A program made the translations under genes and the position numbers. The notes under the pieces are model-generated. The model saw nothing but the letters and a program-made list of their open reading frames with translations, had not been told where the DNA came from and made no database searches. From Mesostigma viride (taxonomy: Eukaryota; Streptophyta; Mesostigmatophyceae; Mesostigmatales; Mesostigmataceae), in the NCBI GenBank assembly GCA_009746045.1, contig RPFO01000643.1, positions 1,118,589 through 1,182,588 of the forward strand: a stretch of DNA of 64,000 nucleotides. Reading direction: 5' to 3'. Positions 21,452 through 32,816 of the stretch are shown here, one piece after another. Numbering within the stretch: position 1 is the stretch's first letter; every line of letters begins with the position of its first letter.

Positions 21452-24400
21452 TTAATCGCGTTGGCAGGAAGAATCGAAACGGTGATTGAAAGCATAAGTC
21501 CCCAACCCGCCCCCCCTACCCCACCACCTCCACCCCCACCCCCATCACCACCCTGCTCCATCTCCGCCCCCACCCCCGCCTGCACCCCCCTTTTCGGTCA
21601 ACGCGCGCCCTTGGTCATCGCCACCTTCAACGCCCGCACGCTCCAGCCCGACGCTGACCGCTGTCACTGCCTGCGCAGTGACGACTGTCAGTGCCATCGA
21701 GTCTCCAATCTCATTGGTTTTTGCATCGACAATAATATCGCCATCCTGGGAATCCAAGAACACAGGCGCACTGCATCGGCCCGCGGATCAACTGCCCTTG
21801 TTGCTGACGACATCGACGGCTGGCGGTTCTACTACGGAGGCGGCGACGGCACCGGGAACGGGGGCGTCGGTCTCCTCTGCTCCCCGCTCGCCGTACGCCA
21901 CATGGGCGAACCCCAGCTGGTCAACGCTCGGCTCCTCGTGGCCACTTTTCATTCGATGGAGGGCCACTCGACCTACGCCCTGACGGTGGGCGTTGGTTAC
22001 GCACCCCACTCCGGCCACCCAGAACAAGACCGCAAGGACTTCTTTGCAGCGCTGGAGAACCTGGCGAACGGCATCCCTGGTCGCAACTACCTCGCTCTGC
22101 TGCTGGACGCCAACGCCACGCTACCACCGGGTACTGGCGGATGTCAGCACGCCCCCAACGGTACGGTCTCCAATGCCAACACTGAACTTTTTGCTGATTT
22201 GCTTACGACATGCGATTTGGTCACTGCCAACACTCGCTTTCCACATAGTCCAGATGCTTTGGTCACACACACCTCGCCAACTGGCACTGAACGCTGCATT
22301 GACTATGTTGTAATGCGCAAGCGTCATCAAGGATCTGTACTAGCTGCTCGCTCGCATGTGATCCCCCTGGTGCGCTCCGATCATCGCATCGTCACCGCCC
22401 GCATCCGCCTGCGATTCCCCTCGCCCTTTCGTAAGCACGTGGCACCACCTGATTTGCGCACACTTCAGTTGCTCGAGAAATCTGACGACGCTCTGGAGGA
22501 CTTCCCTGAAAAACGCGCCCACAAGCGCGCCGCAGAGGCGTTCGTCGACGCGCTGGACATCCCGGCCAGCCACGCCCAGCTGTTCGCTGCCGGCCCGGCA
22601 TCGGCCCTTCGGCACCTCGCTGACAAGCTGCCCGCGGCCGGGGCCCTACTGCCCCCCCGCCGCCCGCCCCGCTTCACCAGCCTGCACCGGCTCCCCGCCG
22701 TCATCCAGGCCCGGCAAGCCCTGCGCGACAACAGCGACCCCGCCCGCTACGCCCGCCTCAAAGCCGATTACCACTCGGCCATCCGGCAGGCGACCAAGGA
22801 GCAGGAGGACCTTCATGTCCGCGAGTACTTCGCCCACCTCAAGGACCAGCACGGCAAGTACGCCTGGACCCGCCTGCGTCACGCCCAACGGCCCGCCGGC
22901 GGCGCGCAGCCGGCGCCGCGGACGCTCTCTGGCTCACCGCAGCAGCAGCTCGACCAGTGGTATTCCTCCCAGTCCCGGCTGCTCGGCGCCCCCCCGCCGC
23001 CTCCGCCGCTTGGCCCTCTGGCGGCCGCACGCCTGGCAGTAGCACCGGCGGACGTCCCTGCGCCGCCCACGCCGCCCGCCGCTGAGCAGGACTACACGTA
23101 CCCAGCCCTGACGGAACCCCTGGCCGACCCCAACGAGCTCCCGCCGTTCACCGAGCTCGAGCTGAGCACCGCCGCCAAGCAACTCCGCTTCTATGCCGCC
23201 GTTGGACCTGACCAGCTCCCAGCCCCGGTGATTAAGCTGACGGCGCTCACGGGGTTCCTGCTTGACGTCTGCAACCGGATCCTGCTTGCCGACGCGCCGC
23301 CGATTCCTGAGTGGCAGCACAGCTACCGTATTATGCTGTACAAAAACAAAGGTTCCCCTGACGACCCCGCCAACTACAGAGGAGTCTGCATCCAGAGCGC
23401 CGCACTTAAGTTGTTCATGCGCATGATCCTCAACCGCCTTCGTTCTGCTCTCGACTGTCACCTTGGGGAAAGTCAAATGGGCTTCCGTCCTGGGCGCAAC
23501 ACCGTCATGGCCATCTTCGTCGCGCGTCGCCTCTTCGAGGAAATCGCTCTCCTGCAACCTGGTGAGTTTCCCGCCATCCTGATCTTCGTCGACTTCATCA
23601 AGGCTTTTGATTCTGTCCTCTGGGACGCTCTATGGGCTGTACTTGCTCGCGCTCGCGTCCCCACTCCCCTGATTACCGTCATCCGCACGCTGTATGAGGG
23701 GTCGACCACTTCGGTGCGCACTCAACACGGCATTACCCCCCATGCCCACTGCAGACCGGCGTCTGGCAGGGTTGCGTCCTGTCGCCGTACCTGTTTATTA
23801 TTGTAGTGGATTATGTTATGCGCCAGGCACGTGCTCGCTTTGCTAGCATTGCAGGCCGTGCCCCTGGCCTAGCGATCACGAACGAGCTTGGGGAAGGGGG
23901 GCCGACTAACAAGCAGAATTTACTAGCTGACCTCATTTATGCCGACGACATCACGCTCATCGAGAAGCCGGAGTCTGCCCAACTTTGGCTGGACTGCCTG
24001 GCGCTCGAGGCTCGGGCGGTTGGTCTAGAAATCAGCCCCAAAACGGAGGCCCTGGCCCTCGGCATGGCAGGGCCCCCACCCACACTCCGCCTCTTAGACG
24101 ATGCCGAGGTCAACTACCCTCCTTCAGGCCGCTTCAAGCTGCTCGGCAGTTGGCTTCCCGACTGCGAGGACGACATGACGACACGGATCGGCATGGCGTG
24201 GGCGCACCTCCATGACCACCGCCGCTGGTGGAGCAACCCCGCCCTACCCCGGATCGTCAAGCGTGACCTCTTCAAGGTCGTCATTCTGACGATCCTGACC
24301 TACGGCGCCGAGACGTGGACACTGACGCAGGAGCTGGAGCAACGACTCGACGGCGCCGTCACCAAGATGCTGCGCAAGGCCCTTAACATCCCCTTTGGTT

Positions 24401-24848
24401 TGCACATTAGTAATGAGGATTTGTACGCTGATTTGCCCTATGTTTCCCACATTATTAGGCACAGGCGCCTGGGCCTAGCCGGGCACCTGGCCCGCACAGA
24501 TCAGGTAGATACATCAGATAGACTAGCTGGCACCAAGCCCGCCCAGCCTGGGCGATATGTCCTCACCTGGCGTGCCCCCGGCCGCGCGCGGCAGGGCCGC
24601 CACCCGTGGACTTTTCGTGATAGACTCGGCATGGACATGTGCTACACTACGGACGTGACGGGCTCACCCCCGGGCAGCCTCCTGGTTTGTCTGTAATATG
24701 GTGGCAGATGGTGCGCAAGGATAGATGGCAAGTAGTGATGAAGGAGACCACCCCCAAGCCTGTGGGGGCTCCGCGTGTGACCAAGTATGGCATTCATAGC
24801 GATTCGGGCCGCGGTGCCCACACCCCTGTAACTAGGACCTAGATAGCT
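21452..24848 (+). pseudogene. LINE A ORF2: AP endonuclease + reverse transcriptase, frameshifted
   Basis: It would nick target DNA and copy element RNA into it. An AP-type endonuclease domain (ATFNARTL, ILGIQEHRR, DANATLPPG, SDHRIVTARIR; about 21605-22420) comes first. The reverse transcriptase follows: NYRGVCIQSAALK, GESQMGFRPGRNTVM, catalytic FVDFIKAFDS and, after a frameshift near 23740, GVWQGCVLSPYLF and YADD. The C-terminal RHRRLGLAGHLARTD motif is present. A second frameshift near 24655 moves the last 60 codons to another frame ending near 24842. There is no ATG at the left end; the frame opens after a TTAATTAATTAA stretch, so it is 5' truncated. No ORF1 is attached. Not functional as it stands. 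Confidence 0.88.
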
Positions 24849-24861
24849 TATATACCATCCA

Positions 24862-25556
24862 ACAGAATCAGAATTGGTATTTGTATTTGCACACTGTCCT
24901 CCTGACGGTGGTGCTCGCCATGATTCGGTCGGTTTTCCCCCACGCGAACATCCGGTCCGAGGATGCGGATGGCGCTGCCTTCTATTCCCCCAACCACCGG
25001 CCTGACATCGTGGTGCTGGACTTTGAGGGGGGTGGCCGGCATCTGCTTATTGACGTTTCGGTGGCGCGGCCCTTGGCTCTTAGCCACGTGGCTGGGGCCT
25101 CCCTCACGGCAGGTTACACGGCGGACCGGGCGGAGCGGGCCAAGCTCCTGGCCTACGGCGACGTCGGGCACCATCGTGTGGTGCCCTTTGTCCTGGAGGA
25201 GTTTGGGGCCATGGGGCCCCTGACCTCCGCCTTCTTCAAGGAGTGTTGCCGGCTCCGGGAGGACCGGCTGGACCTGGAGGGCCAGCGGGCCCCATGGTCG
25301 GCGCGGACCTGGACGTCATATTGGCGTCAGCGCTTGTCGGTGGCGCTGACTCGGGCCATGGCTGACATCATGCTCCGCCGTACGCGGGCTGATTTTGCGG
25401 TGCAGCAGGGCTATTAGGTTCCTCCCGTTAGTAGGCGTTTCCATTGGTCTTATCGTAGTATAGAGCTTTGACATGGCTCTGTATATAGGTTTCTAGCTGG
25501 GCGTTTGTTTTGGTTTGAGTGATTTCACTCTGCTGTAAGTAATTATATTTTTAAAA
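24862..25556 (+). mobile_element. 5'-truncated retroelement with a PD-(D/E)XK-like nuclease domain
   Basis: A 695-bp insertion in the LINE A 3' UTR, flanked by the 13-bp repeat TATATACCATCCA (24849-24861 and 25557-25569). One frame is open from the left edge to a stop at 25415-25417 (about 184 codons, no true start). It holds HRPDIVVLDFEGGGRHLLID, then a Lys in AKLLAYGDV and a conserved tail with TWTSYWRQRLSVAL. The spacing PD...D...K resembles the restriction-like endonuclease at the C-terminus of R2/CRE-type non-LTR elements (inference). The tail ends in TTTTTAAAA. Confidence 0.72.
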
Positions 25557-25569
25557 TATATACCATCCA

Positions 25570-25637
25570 TTCCATCCCATGTTCCCCTCCCACTGAGGAC
25601 TTATGCTCACGTGACGCAGTCACGTGTCTATTAATTA
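25570..25637 (+). repeat. LINE A 3' end with hairpin and TTAA tail
   Basis: The hairpin CACGTGA-CGCAG-TCACGTG (25608-25626, 7-bp stem, 5-nt loop) is followed by GTCTA and (TTAA)n. The same end closes 20742-21236 and 27686-27968. Confidence 0.85.
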
Positions 25638-25639
25638 AT

Positions 25640-27300
25640 TAATTAATACAAGAGCTAGAGCGTGGCATCTCAGCAGAGAGCAGCTCTCTGCATGGGCACG
25701 GCATGACTAAATAAAGTAGGCATCATCTGGAGTGTGGCACATCATAGGCACACATGTACATGGCTAAATGAGACTCGTGAGTCAGCTGGTATAGAGCCTG
25801 TAGGAGGCTTACATGTACATGGCCACGGTCTATCTATTCTGCACTACTACTGCTGTATTCCCCTAAGCTGGGGCGTCTGGAGTCATTGGGGCCGCGGGGG
25901 TCGCCTGCCAGGGCTTGTGGCCGACGTAGATGGCCGCCCCCTTCCAGTACACCGGCGGCTGCCCCGCCTTGGTCTGCCGGAGCTGGAGGTAGGTCGGCCA
26001 TAGCTCCCGTCGCCGTTGTTGCTGCGCCAGGGTCAAGTCGTCGTCAAGGGTGAAGTGAGTCTTCTCGAGCCGCTTGCGGCGTCGGAGAAAAGAAATCTTG
26101 TCCGCCGGGTTCTTAAAGGTGAGAAGGAGCGGGGGAGCCCCTGCCTTACCCCGCGCGCGGGGAAGGCGGTGGGCGACCAGCTCAATCTCACCAGTAAGGC
26201 CCATGCGACTCTAAGAATTTCTCTCTCAAACGCACGTGCAAGCTTCTCGGAATTCTCACCTTCCTCCATGTCGAAGTTCTTGACAATGACGTTGAGGCTG
26301 CGCTTGGCGAGCTCGGCCTCCTCGCGGAGGTCGAGCGTCTGCTGCTGGAGCTGTGCTGCGACGGCGGAGGTGGTGGAGGTGGCGTGCGCCCAGGTCGGGA
26401 TGGGAGGAGCATCGCCGGCCAGGCGGCCAGCCGGGGCTGGCTTGGCGGCAATGTCCTTCACCGCCTGGGCGGTGAGGCCTGCGGTGTTTTGCAAGACCTC
26501 GATGGCGATTGCATATTGTCGCGCTGGTCAATGTCGCGGAGCTGGGCGGTGATGGATCGAGTCGGAGGGGGGGGGGGGGAGGCGAGGAGGGTGGCGCGGT
26601 GGCGCCGTGGCGGTGGCGGTGGGGATGGTGGGGAGCTCAGCAGCCAGCTTACGACCCAAAGCTTGCATTTCGCAAGCGAGGGGCGCGCCACGTGCTGTGA
26701 GAGGTGGTGGAGGAGGGTGAATTCGCCCAAGGGGACGGGTTGCCAGAGTTCTGCGGAAGAACGCTTAAGGATGGAAAAGAGGGCGGCAAGCTGAAGGCGC
26801 GGTCGCGACCAGCCAGACAGGTCACCTACGCGGAACTGAAACTGGCCGTCAGACTGGCTGCGGAAGCATTTGTGGCGGTCGAGGCGCTGGCACAGGTCAA
26901 GAAGGGAGGCATGCATACGACCCATATAGAACAGGAGCTCCAGCATCCGGATGTGTGGCTTGTCGAAATAGCCGGGTCTGTTGACGTCGAAGGTGGAAAA
27001 TAACTCGTCAACGTCAAAGTCGACATCAGACCAGCTAGGTTCGGTTGGGCGGCTGCGTTTGGGCTCGGGCGAGGCTGAAGGCGAGGCAGGAAGCCCGGGA
27101 GGGGGCTGGGCGACCACCAGTGCGCGACTAGTGTCACCGCTGCCTGCCGGACCTGAGGGCGAGGCTGCAGCCGGAGCTGCAGACGTATTTTCATTGCCGA
27201 GCGCAGCCGTCAGGCTGCGTTGCGTCGATAAGCGTTTGCTCATCGTATATTGCGTAATAGCGTCGGAAAAATATATCAGCATGTGCGTCTTAGAAAGACG
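25640..27300 (-). pseudogene. ORF1-only retroelement (hairpin alpha), frameshifted
   Basis: The minus-strand frames at 27282-26458, 26494-26033 and 26204-25863 together give an ORF1-type protein. They encode an N-terminal globular part (YFDKPHIRMLELLFYMGRMH, SWSRPRLQL-like), a Ser/Thr/Pro linker with coiled coil, and an RNA-binding part (REEAELAKRSLNVIVKNFDM). They end in a domain with FLRRRKRLEKTHFTLDDDLT and QQRRRELWPTYLQL. The layout recalls L1 ORF1p. At least two frameshifts break it. Downstream is a non-coding tail with hairpin GCAGAGAGCTGCTCTCTGC and TTAA repeats, and no ORF2. Confidence 0.8.
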
Positions 27301-27685
27301 AAGCGATTGTGATATTCTCGACTAAATTCGGTGCTCAAACGTGAAAGTTATGAGCTCCGCCGTCAGCCATGGCTACCTCGTGGCTCGTGGCTGGCACTTC
27401 ATATGGTTGGGCCGGGCATGATTAACTTACTTACTTACTTATTAATTAATTTATTAATTAATCCCCTCCATGCACTCGATTGTACTGAGGACTTAAGCTC
27501 ACGTATCGCTGTCACGTGTCAATTAATTATGGACCTTGTGCCACAGACCGCATTTCATGATATCCATAGATCATTATCAGCAGCATCAGGCCACGAGCCA
27601 CGAGACTAATTAATTAATCGCAGTATAACGTGTCTATCAATTAATGAATTAATCAACAGCAATTCAGTATGCATGGTGCCTATAC
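27301..27685. other. Repeat-rich filler with LINE tail scraps
   Basis: It contains (CTTA)n and TTAATTAA runs (27425-27465) and a mutated LINE A 3' end (about 27465-27525, CACGTATCGCTGTCACGTG). No gene is visible. Confidence 0.6.
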
Positions 27686-27968
27686 GTGACGGGCTCACCC
27701 CCAGGCAGCCTCCTGGTTTGTCTGTAATATGGAGGCAGATGGTGCGCAAGGATAGATGGCAAGTAGTGATGAAGGAGACCACCCCGGCCAAGCCTGTGGG
27801 GGCTCCGCGTGTGACCAAGTATGGCATTCATAGCGATTCGGGCCGCGGTGCCCACACCCCTGTAACTAGGACCTAGATAGCTTATACCATCCATAATTCC
27901 ATCCCATGTTCCCCTCCCACTGCATGAGGACTTATGCTCACGTGAGTGATGCAGTCACGTGTCTATAA
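27686..27968 (+). mobile_element. 5'-truncated LINE A insertion
   Basis: 283 bp flanked by the 13-bp repeat ATGGTGCCTATAC (27673-27685 and 27969-27981). It codes for the ORF2 end (GLTPRQPPGLSVIWRQMVRK, GIHSDSGRGAHTPVTRT) and carries the 3' UTR with a widened CACGTGAGTGATGCAGTCAC hairpin. Confidence 0.88.
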
Positions 27969-28005
27969 ATGGTGCCTATACTGAAAGTACTGGTTGGCCT
28001 GGCCT

Positions 28006-28040
28006 TGCACGGTGCAGGCATGCCCGGCCTGCACCGTGCA
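28006..28040. repeat. Perfect 14-bp stem hairpin
   Basis: TGCACGGTGCAGGC (28006-28019) pairs with GCCTGCACCGTGCA (28027-28040) around a 7-nt loop. Confidence 0.9.
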
Positions 28041-28042
28041 GG

Positions 28043-28330
28043 GGTATAGGGACGCCAAGTCCTGCATGCTAGTAGGGCACTTAGCTCGCACCAACCAGGA
28101 AGACGCGGGGGCAGAAGATTGTCAAGGCTCACACGCCAGCCCCTGTGGGCAAGCCACCTCCCCCCAAGAGGAGGAGGCATTTTGATGAGTAGTGTAGTTA
28201 GCATTTTCTAGACTCGATAGCTTAGAGTTAGGTTAGCTCGATAACGCGGCTTCCTCCACTCCACCCATCCACTAAGGAATATGTGCTACATGATCTCCCA
28301 ACGGAGGCATGTTATAACTTAATTTCATTT
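28043..28330 (+). mobile_element. LINE D-family 3' end fragment
   Basis: It matches, in inverse orientation, 45060-45300: GCAGAAGATTGTCAAGGCTC, the PVGKP..PKR-coding end, then a 3' UTR with GTGCTACATGATCTCCCA. Only the last codons and the UTR are present. Confidence 0.75.
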
Positions 28331-28337
28331 TTAAACC

Positions 28338-28765
28338 AGGTAGACACCTCACGTGGCCCCCCCGCGGGGCTGCGCCCAGCTCAGCCTGGCTGGCACCTCC
28401 TTACGTGGGCCAGGCCCAGCAATGCTCGCCGCCGCAAGGCCCGCACCTTCAAAGAACAGCTAGTCGAGGACATGGGGGGGCTAGGCCTCTCCGTGATTTG
28501 GAACAAGATGATGGACAAGGCCAAGTGGGCCCAGGTCGTAGAGGACAACGAACCCCCTCCCGTGGGGAAGCGCCCGCGTTTGCAAACACGGGGGAAGCAC
28601 GCCAGACAGGTCCCCTAGGGTAGAGAGCTTAGACTATAGAGTTGGCTTGATGTTGTAGATAGATTAGACTGGTAGGATTGTTTGCATCCATCCATCCATC
28701 GGGGTTAATGCTCCGTGACTCCCCAACGGCCAACGGGCCGCACGAGTCTCATTAATTAATTAATT
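28338..28765 (+). pseudogene. LINE E fragment: ORF2 C-terminus and 3' UTR (hairpin gamma)
   Basis: It codes for QPGWHLLTWARPSNARRRKA and GGLGLSVIWNKMMDKAKWAQ, the post-RT end of a fourth ORF2 lineage, with a stop near 28618. The 3' UTR closes with GCTCCGTGACTCCCCAACGG and (TTAA)n, the gamma end also found on ORF1 elements. Confidence 0.75.
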
Positions 28766-31650
28766 AAGTCCTGCATCAGTGTCAACGCAGCCACAATTCC
28801 GTTCCATCCTCACGGAAGCCTTCCAGCAGCACGTGACCCCCCTTGCCGCAGATGTGGCGGCAATGGGCGGCACGCTGGCTACTGAGCTCCCTCACATTTC
28901 CACCACCGTCACCTCCACCTCCACCCTCCTCGCCTCCACCTCCACTGCCACCTCCACCTCCACCGCCGACATCACAGCCCAGCTCCTCGACATCGACCAG
29001 CGTCTTAAGAACAATGCCATCGCTATCGAGGTCCTGCAGAACACCGCAGGCCTCACCGCCCAGGCAGTGAAGGACATTGCCGCCAAGCCAGCCCCGGCTG
29101 GCCTGGCCGGCGATGCTCCTCCCATCACCACCTGGGCGGACATGCTTAAGCAACACACCACCTCCACCACCTCCGCCGTCGCAGCCCAGCTTCAACGGCA
29201 GACGCTTGACCTCCGCGAGGAGGCCGAGCTCGCCAAGCGCAGCCTCAACGTCATTGTCAAGAATCTCAAGATGGAGGAAGGTGAGAATTCCGAGAAGCTT
29301 GCGCGTGCTTTTGAGAGAGAAATCCTTGATCGCATGGGCCTTACTGCATGGTGAGATCGAGCTGGCCGCCCACCGCCTTCCCCGCGCGCGGGGTAAGGCA
29401 GGGCCGCCCCCGCTCCTTCTCACCTTTAACCCTTAAATGGTGTCAACTGGAACCACCAGAACGGACTGAGTATGGGTATCTTAGTAAGTATGAGAGTATC
29501 TAGCCAAATAACATTTTCTGGCCCACCCTTGGAACCAAGGATGCTTTTATATCAAATAACTTTGGGGTCATGTCATTGGTCACATATCTATGCCCCACAG
29601 CTGCTATAAATAGCTCCCCCCCCAAGGGGGTACGGTGCAGATGGGGTTCAAGAGATATATAATGCAATATGGACCATTTCTCAAAATCTGATGACCCTGG
29701 CCCTTTGAGGGGAGTTAAAGATAATCACAGGCATGCCATAGATGCATTCACAACATGACATGCCATAGAACTGCACAGGCTAGCTAGCATACAGCCCAAA
29801 ATAGCTCAGACCGTTATAACGGGTGCAGTTATTTTGGGGTGTTTTGCTAGTACTACCGTATGGGCATTCAATTCCAACGTGGTACAAAATATCATAGATG
29901 GCCACACATGGATTCCCAAACACATTTCCAGCTTAAAAATCACAACAGCATGCTATACAACAAGTATAAAGCTTGTGCCAAGGCCCAAAACCCAGCGTAG
30001 AAGGGGTTCACAAGGAGCTACATTATCAATGCATCCAACACACTATAAAGCAATTCCAATGATTGGCAATGATAGAAAAAACAAAAGAACTAACCTGGTT
30101 ATGCTTCCATGCAAGCAGGCCCCGGCCATTCATGTTTCTTGCATGCACTATGGACGCACAAGCAGAAGGATAACTTGGGCCAGCAAACCAAGAAGCAATG
30201 CCTAGAGCTGGCCAGAAAACCACTTGTCTCGCTATGTCTGTGCAGGGAAAAGCATCCCGTTATCAAGCCCACCATGTTTTGAGACAATAACAAACGCTAC
30301 TTCACTGGTTTCGTTGAAGCCTCAGCTAATAGCAATCAAATCTGGTCCAAAATCTGCGTGACATAGTGGTATTCCCCAACCATCACAAGCGAACGCGTAC
30401 AAGCACTAAAGCAACAAAACGACAAGCAAAAACCATCGATTACATGTCTACAACTAGTTTATAAACGAAAGGACGACTTGGTACTGTAATGTATAAACGC
30501 TAACATGTTAATACGTACCAGGTCGAAACTGCAGATTACCTGCTGTGCGGGAGCCATCACTCCCACCTCACGGACACAGCCTCGAACCTTTCCTGGCCGT
30601 CATCGCTAATAAAACATGTCAAGAATAACGTAACAAGTTTATCCACGCGCAAATATATGGACGTTTGCTTCCGAACAACAGGTAGCATACGCACTGTCAC
30701 CGCCTGGCCGCTGACAGGATCTGCTGCACCGATTAGAACCTAGAGACATACTTGCGCACATCCAGACGCTTGACGGCCAGAGATATAACCTTTCTAACAA
30801 TCAAGGATAATGACTACAAATTTTGAGTTCGAAATTCCAAGCCATGCTCTCGTACCAGTCATTTGCCTGCACCGCCATAGCCGCGGACGTCAATTATTTC
30901 CACTCACGTCGGTCCCGTTTGACCATGGTACCCCCCCAACTTTGATTGAGTATATCTCCCTGGCCAGTTGTCCAAAGTACGGTCTGAATAGTGCCAGGCA
31001 TAGAGTACGTCTAGATCTATCGATCCCCCCAGGTTTGACCGTTAAATTATTTTTGGCGCGGCACCTGGTTCTGCCACAAACTCAGTCCGTTAGAGTGGTA
31101 GGACTTCAACTGGCGCCACGAAAACGGACTCAGTACCATTTAAGGGTTAAGACCCCGGCGGACAAGATTTCTTTTCTCAGACGCCGCAAGCGGCTCGAGA
31201 AGACTCTCTTCACCCTTGACGACGACTTGACCCTGGCGCAGCAACAACGGCGACGGGAGCTATGGCCGACCTACCTCCAGCTCCGGCAGACCAAGGCGGG
31301 GCAGCCGGTGTACTGGAAGGGGGCGGCCATCTACGTCGGCCACAAGCCCTGGCAGGCGACCCCCGCGGCCCCAGCGACTCCAGACGCCCCAGCTTAGGGG
31401 AATACAGCAGTAGTAGTGTAGACTAGATAGACCGTGGCCATGTACATGTAAGCCTCCTAGAGGCCCTATCCCAGCTAAGCCACGCGCTTTATTTAATCGT
31501 GTACATGTGTGCCTATGATTGAGCCACACTCCAGATGATGCCTAGCTTTATTTAGTTATGCTGTGCCCATGCAGGGAGTAGCTCTCTGCTGAGACGCCAT
31601 GCCCTAGCTTCTTTGTATAGCTATGCTGATCTTCCTCCCCATGACAGGCT
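28766..31650 (+). pseudogene. ORF1-only retroelement (hairpin alpha) split by a DNA transposon
   Basis: ORF1 runs 28779-29429 and 31147-31397: TTELPHIS-type linker, QNTAGLTAQAVKDIAAKPAP, EEAELAKRSLNVIVKNLKM, then FLRRRKRLEKTLFTLDDDLT and a stop. The two parts are separated by the element at 29430-31146. A 4-bp insertion (CATG near 29350) shifts the frame after RMGLT. The 3' UTR (31398-31650) carries GCAGGGAGTAGCTCTCTGC. No ORF2 follows. Confidence 0.8.
29430..31146. mobile_element. piggyBac-like non-autonomous DNA transposon (1717 bp)
   Basis: The ends are perfect 12-bp inverted repeats, CCCTTAAATGGT and ACCATTTAAGGG, flanked on both sides by TTAA (29426-29429 and 31147-31150). Removing it and one TTAA restores the host ORF1 reading LTFKTPADK. 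TTAA targets and CCC-starting ends are typical of piggyBac. Inside the ends lie direct subterminal repeats (CAACTGG...ACGGACT). No transposase-like frame is present. Confidence 0.85.
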
Positions 31651-31858
31651 CCCCCTTCGCTGGGCATAGCTTGAAGATCATGGGGATGCACGTGCCCTGG
31701 TGCACCTAGAGCAAGGGTCCTTTACATCCCCACCCTTGCAGGAAGTAGCTTAGGATGTATGATAGGCCATATGCCCCCTCTCAAGGGCTATGTGCTACAT
31801 ATACTCCCAACGGAGTTATGTTACAATTCAATTCAATTCAATCAGTGTCAACAGGGCC
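31651..31858 (+). other. Retroelement 3'-end scrap with (ATTCA)n tail
   Basis: Non-coding. It contains a long imperfect hairpin (TGATCTTCCTCCCCATGA with TCATGGGGATG) and ends in AATTCAATTCAATTCAATC near 31846. Confidence 0.5.
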
Positions 31859-32816
31859 GTGCACGGCTGCTAACAGCATTAAGTGAGACAACTAATTAGC
31901 ATTCTACCTGTGATCGCCTTTGACATCAACCCATACGGCTTCTGGAATCGAGGCCCAGGAGCCTTCATGGAAGACGTGTTTTTCGGCACGCACGCCTCGT
32001 TTGTAGCCCTGTGCTCGCACCTCATCTCCCACAACTGCGGCCGCTGGCCAAATGGCCTGCCCTGCAACCCCGCCGAAGATCTCCGGCTCATTCTCCGCTC
32101 GAATCGCCCCCGGCTCCAGCGCTTCGCCCTCTGCTCCCTCCTCGGGCGTTCCGCCGCCGAGATCTGGGCTCCCCCTCCAACCGTCCCGACCGAAGCCGTC
32201 GTCCGCACCCTTTAAGTTAAGGAAGCTTTCGAGCACCCTTTAAGTTAAGGAAGCTTTCGAGCAGCACGTGACCCCCCTTGCCACAGATGAGGCGGCAATG
32301 GGCGGCACGCTGGCTGCTAAGCTCCCTCACATTTCCACCACCGTCACCTCCACCTCCACCCTGCTCACCTCCACCTCCACTGCCACCTCCACCTCCACCG
32401 CCGCCCTCAAGGCCCAGCTCCTCGACATGCAAGGGTACACCGCCATCGCCATCGAGTGCGCATGCAGAACACCGCAGGCATCACCGCCCGGGTGGTGAAG
32501 GACATTGCCGCCAAGCCAGCCCCCGCTGGCCCAGGCGGTGACGCCCCTCCCACCCAGACCTGGGCGGACCTGCTCAAGCACCACGCCACCTCCACCACCT
32601 CCACCACCTCCACCACCTCCACCATCGCGGCACAGCTTAAGCAACAAGCCCTCGACAGTTATTATAAATAGTGACGGAACCTTTGCCCAAGTGGCAGAAA
32701 GGTTCCGTCACTATTTATAATAACTAAAACGTCGTAGTGTGGGGGTCGATATCTATCATACCGCTGATGCCTACTGCAGTACCGAATCTCGCCTTAACGA
32801 TATTCCAACCGGGCAT

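Noticed and set aside
23806-24696. Separate gene starting MDYVMRQARARF
   Set aside because: It is the second half of LINE A reverse transcriptase after a frameshift; the ATG is internal.
30810-31397. 195-residue plus-strand protein crossing 31146
   Set aside because: A chance fusion of piggyBac-like element DNA with the ORF1 C-terminal part.
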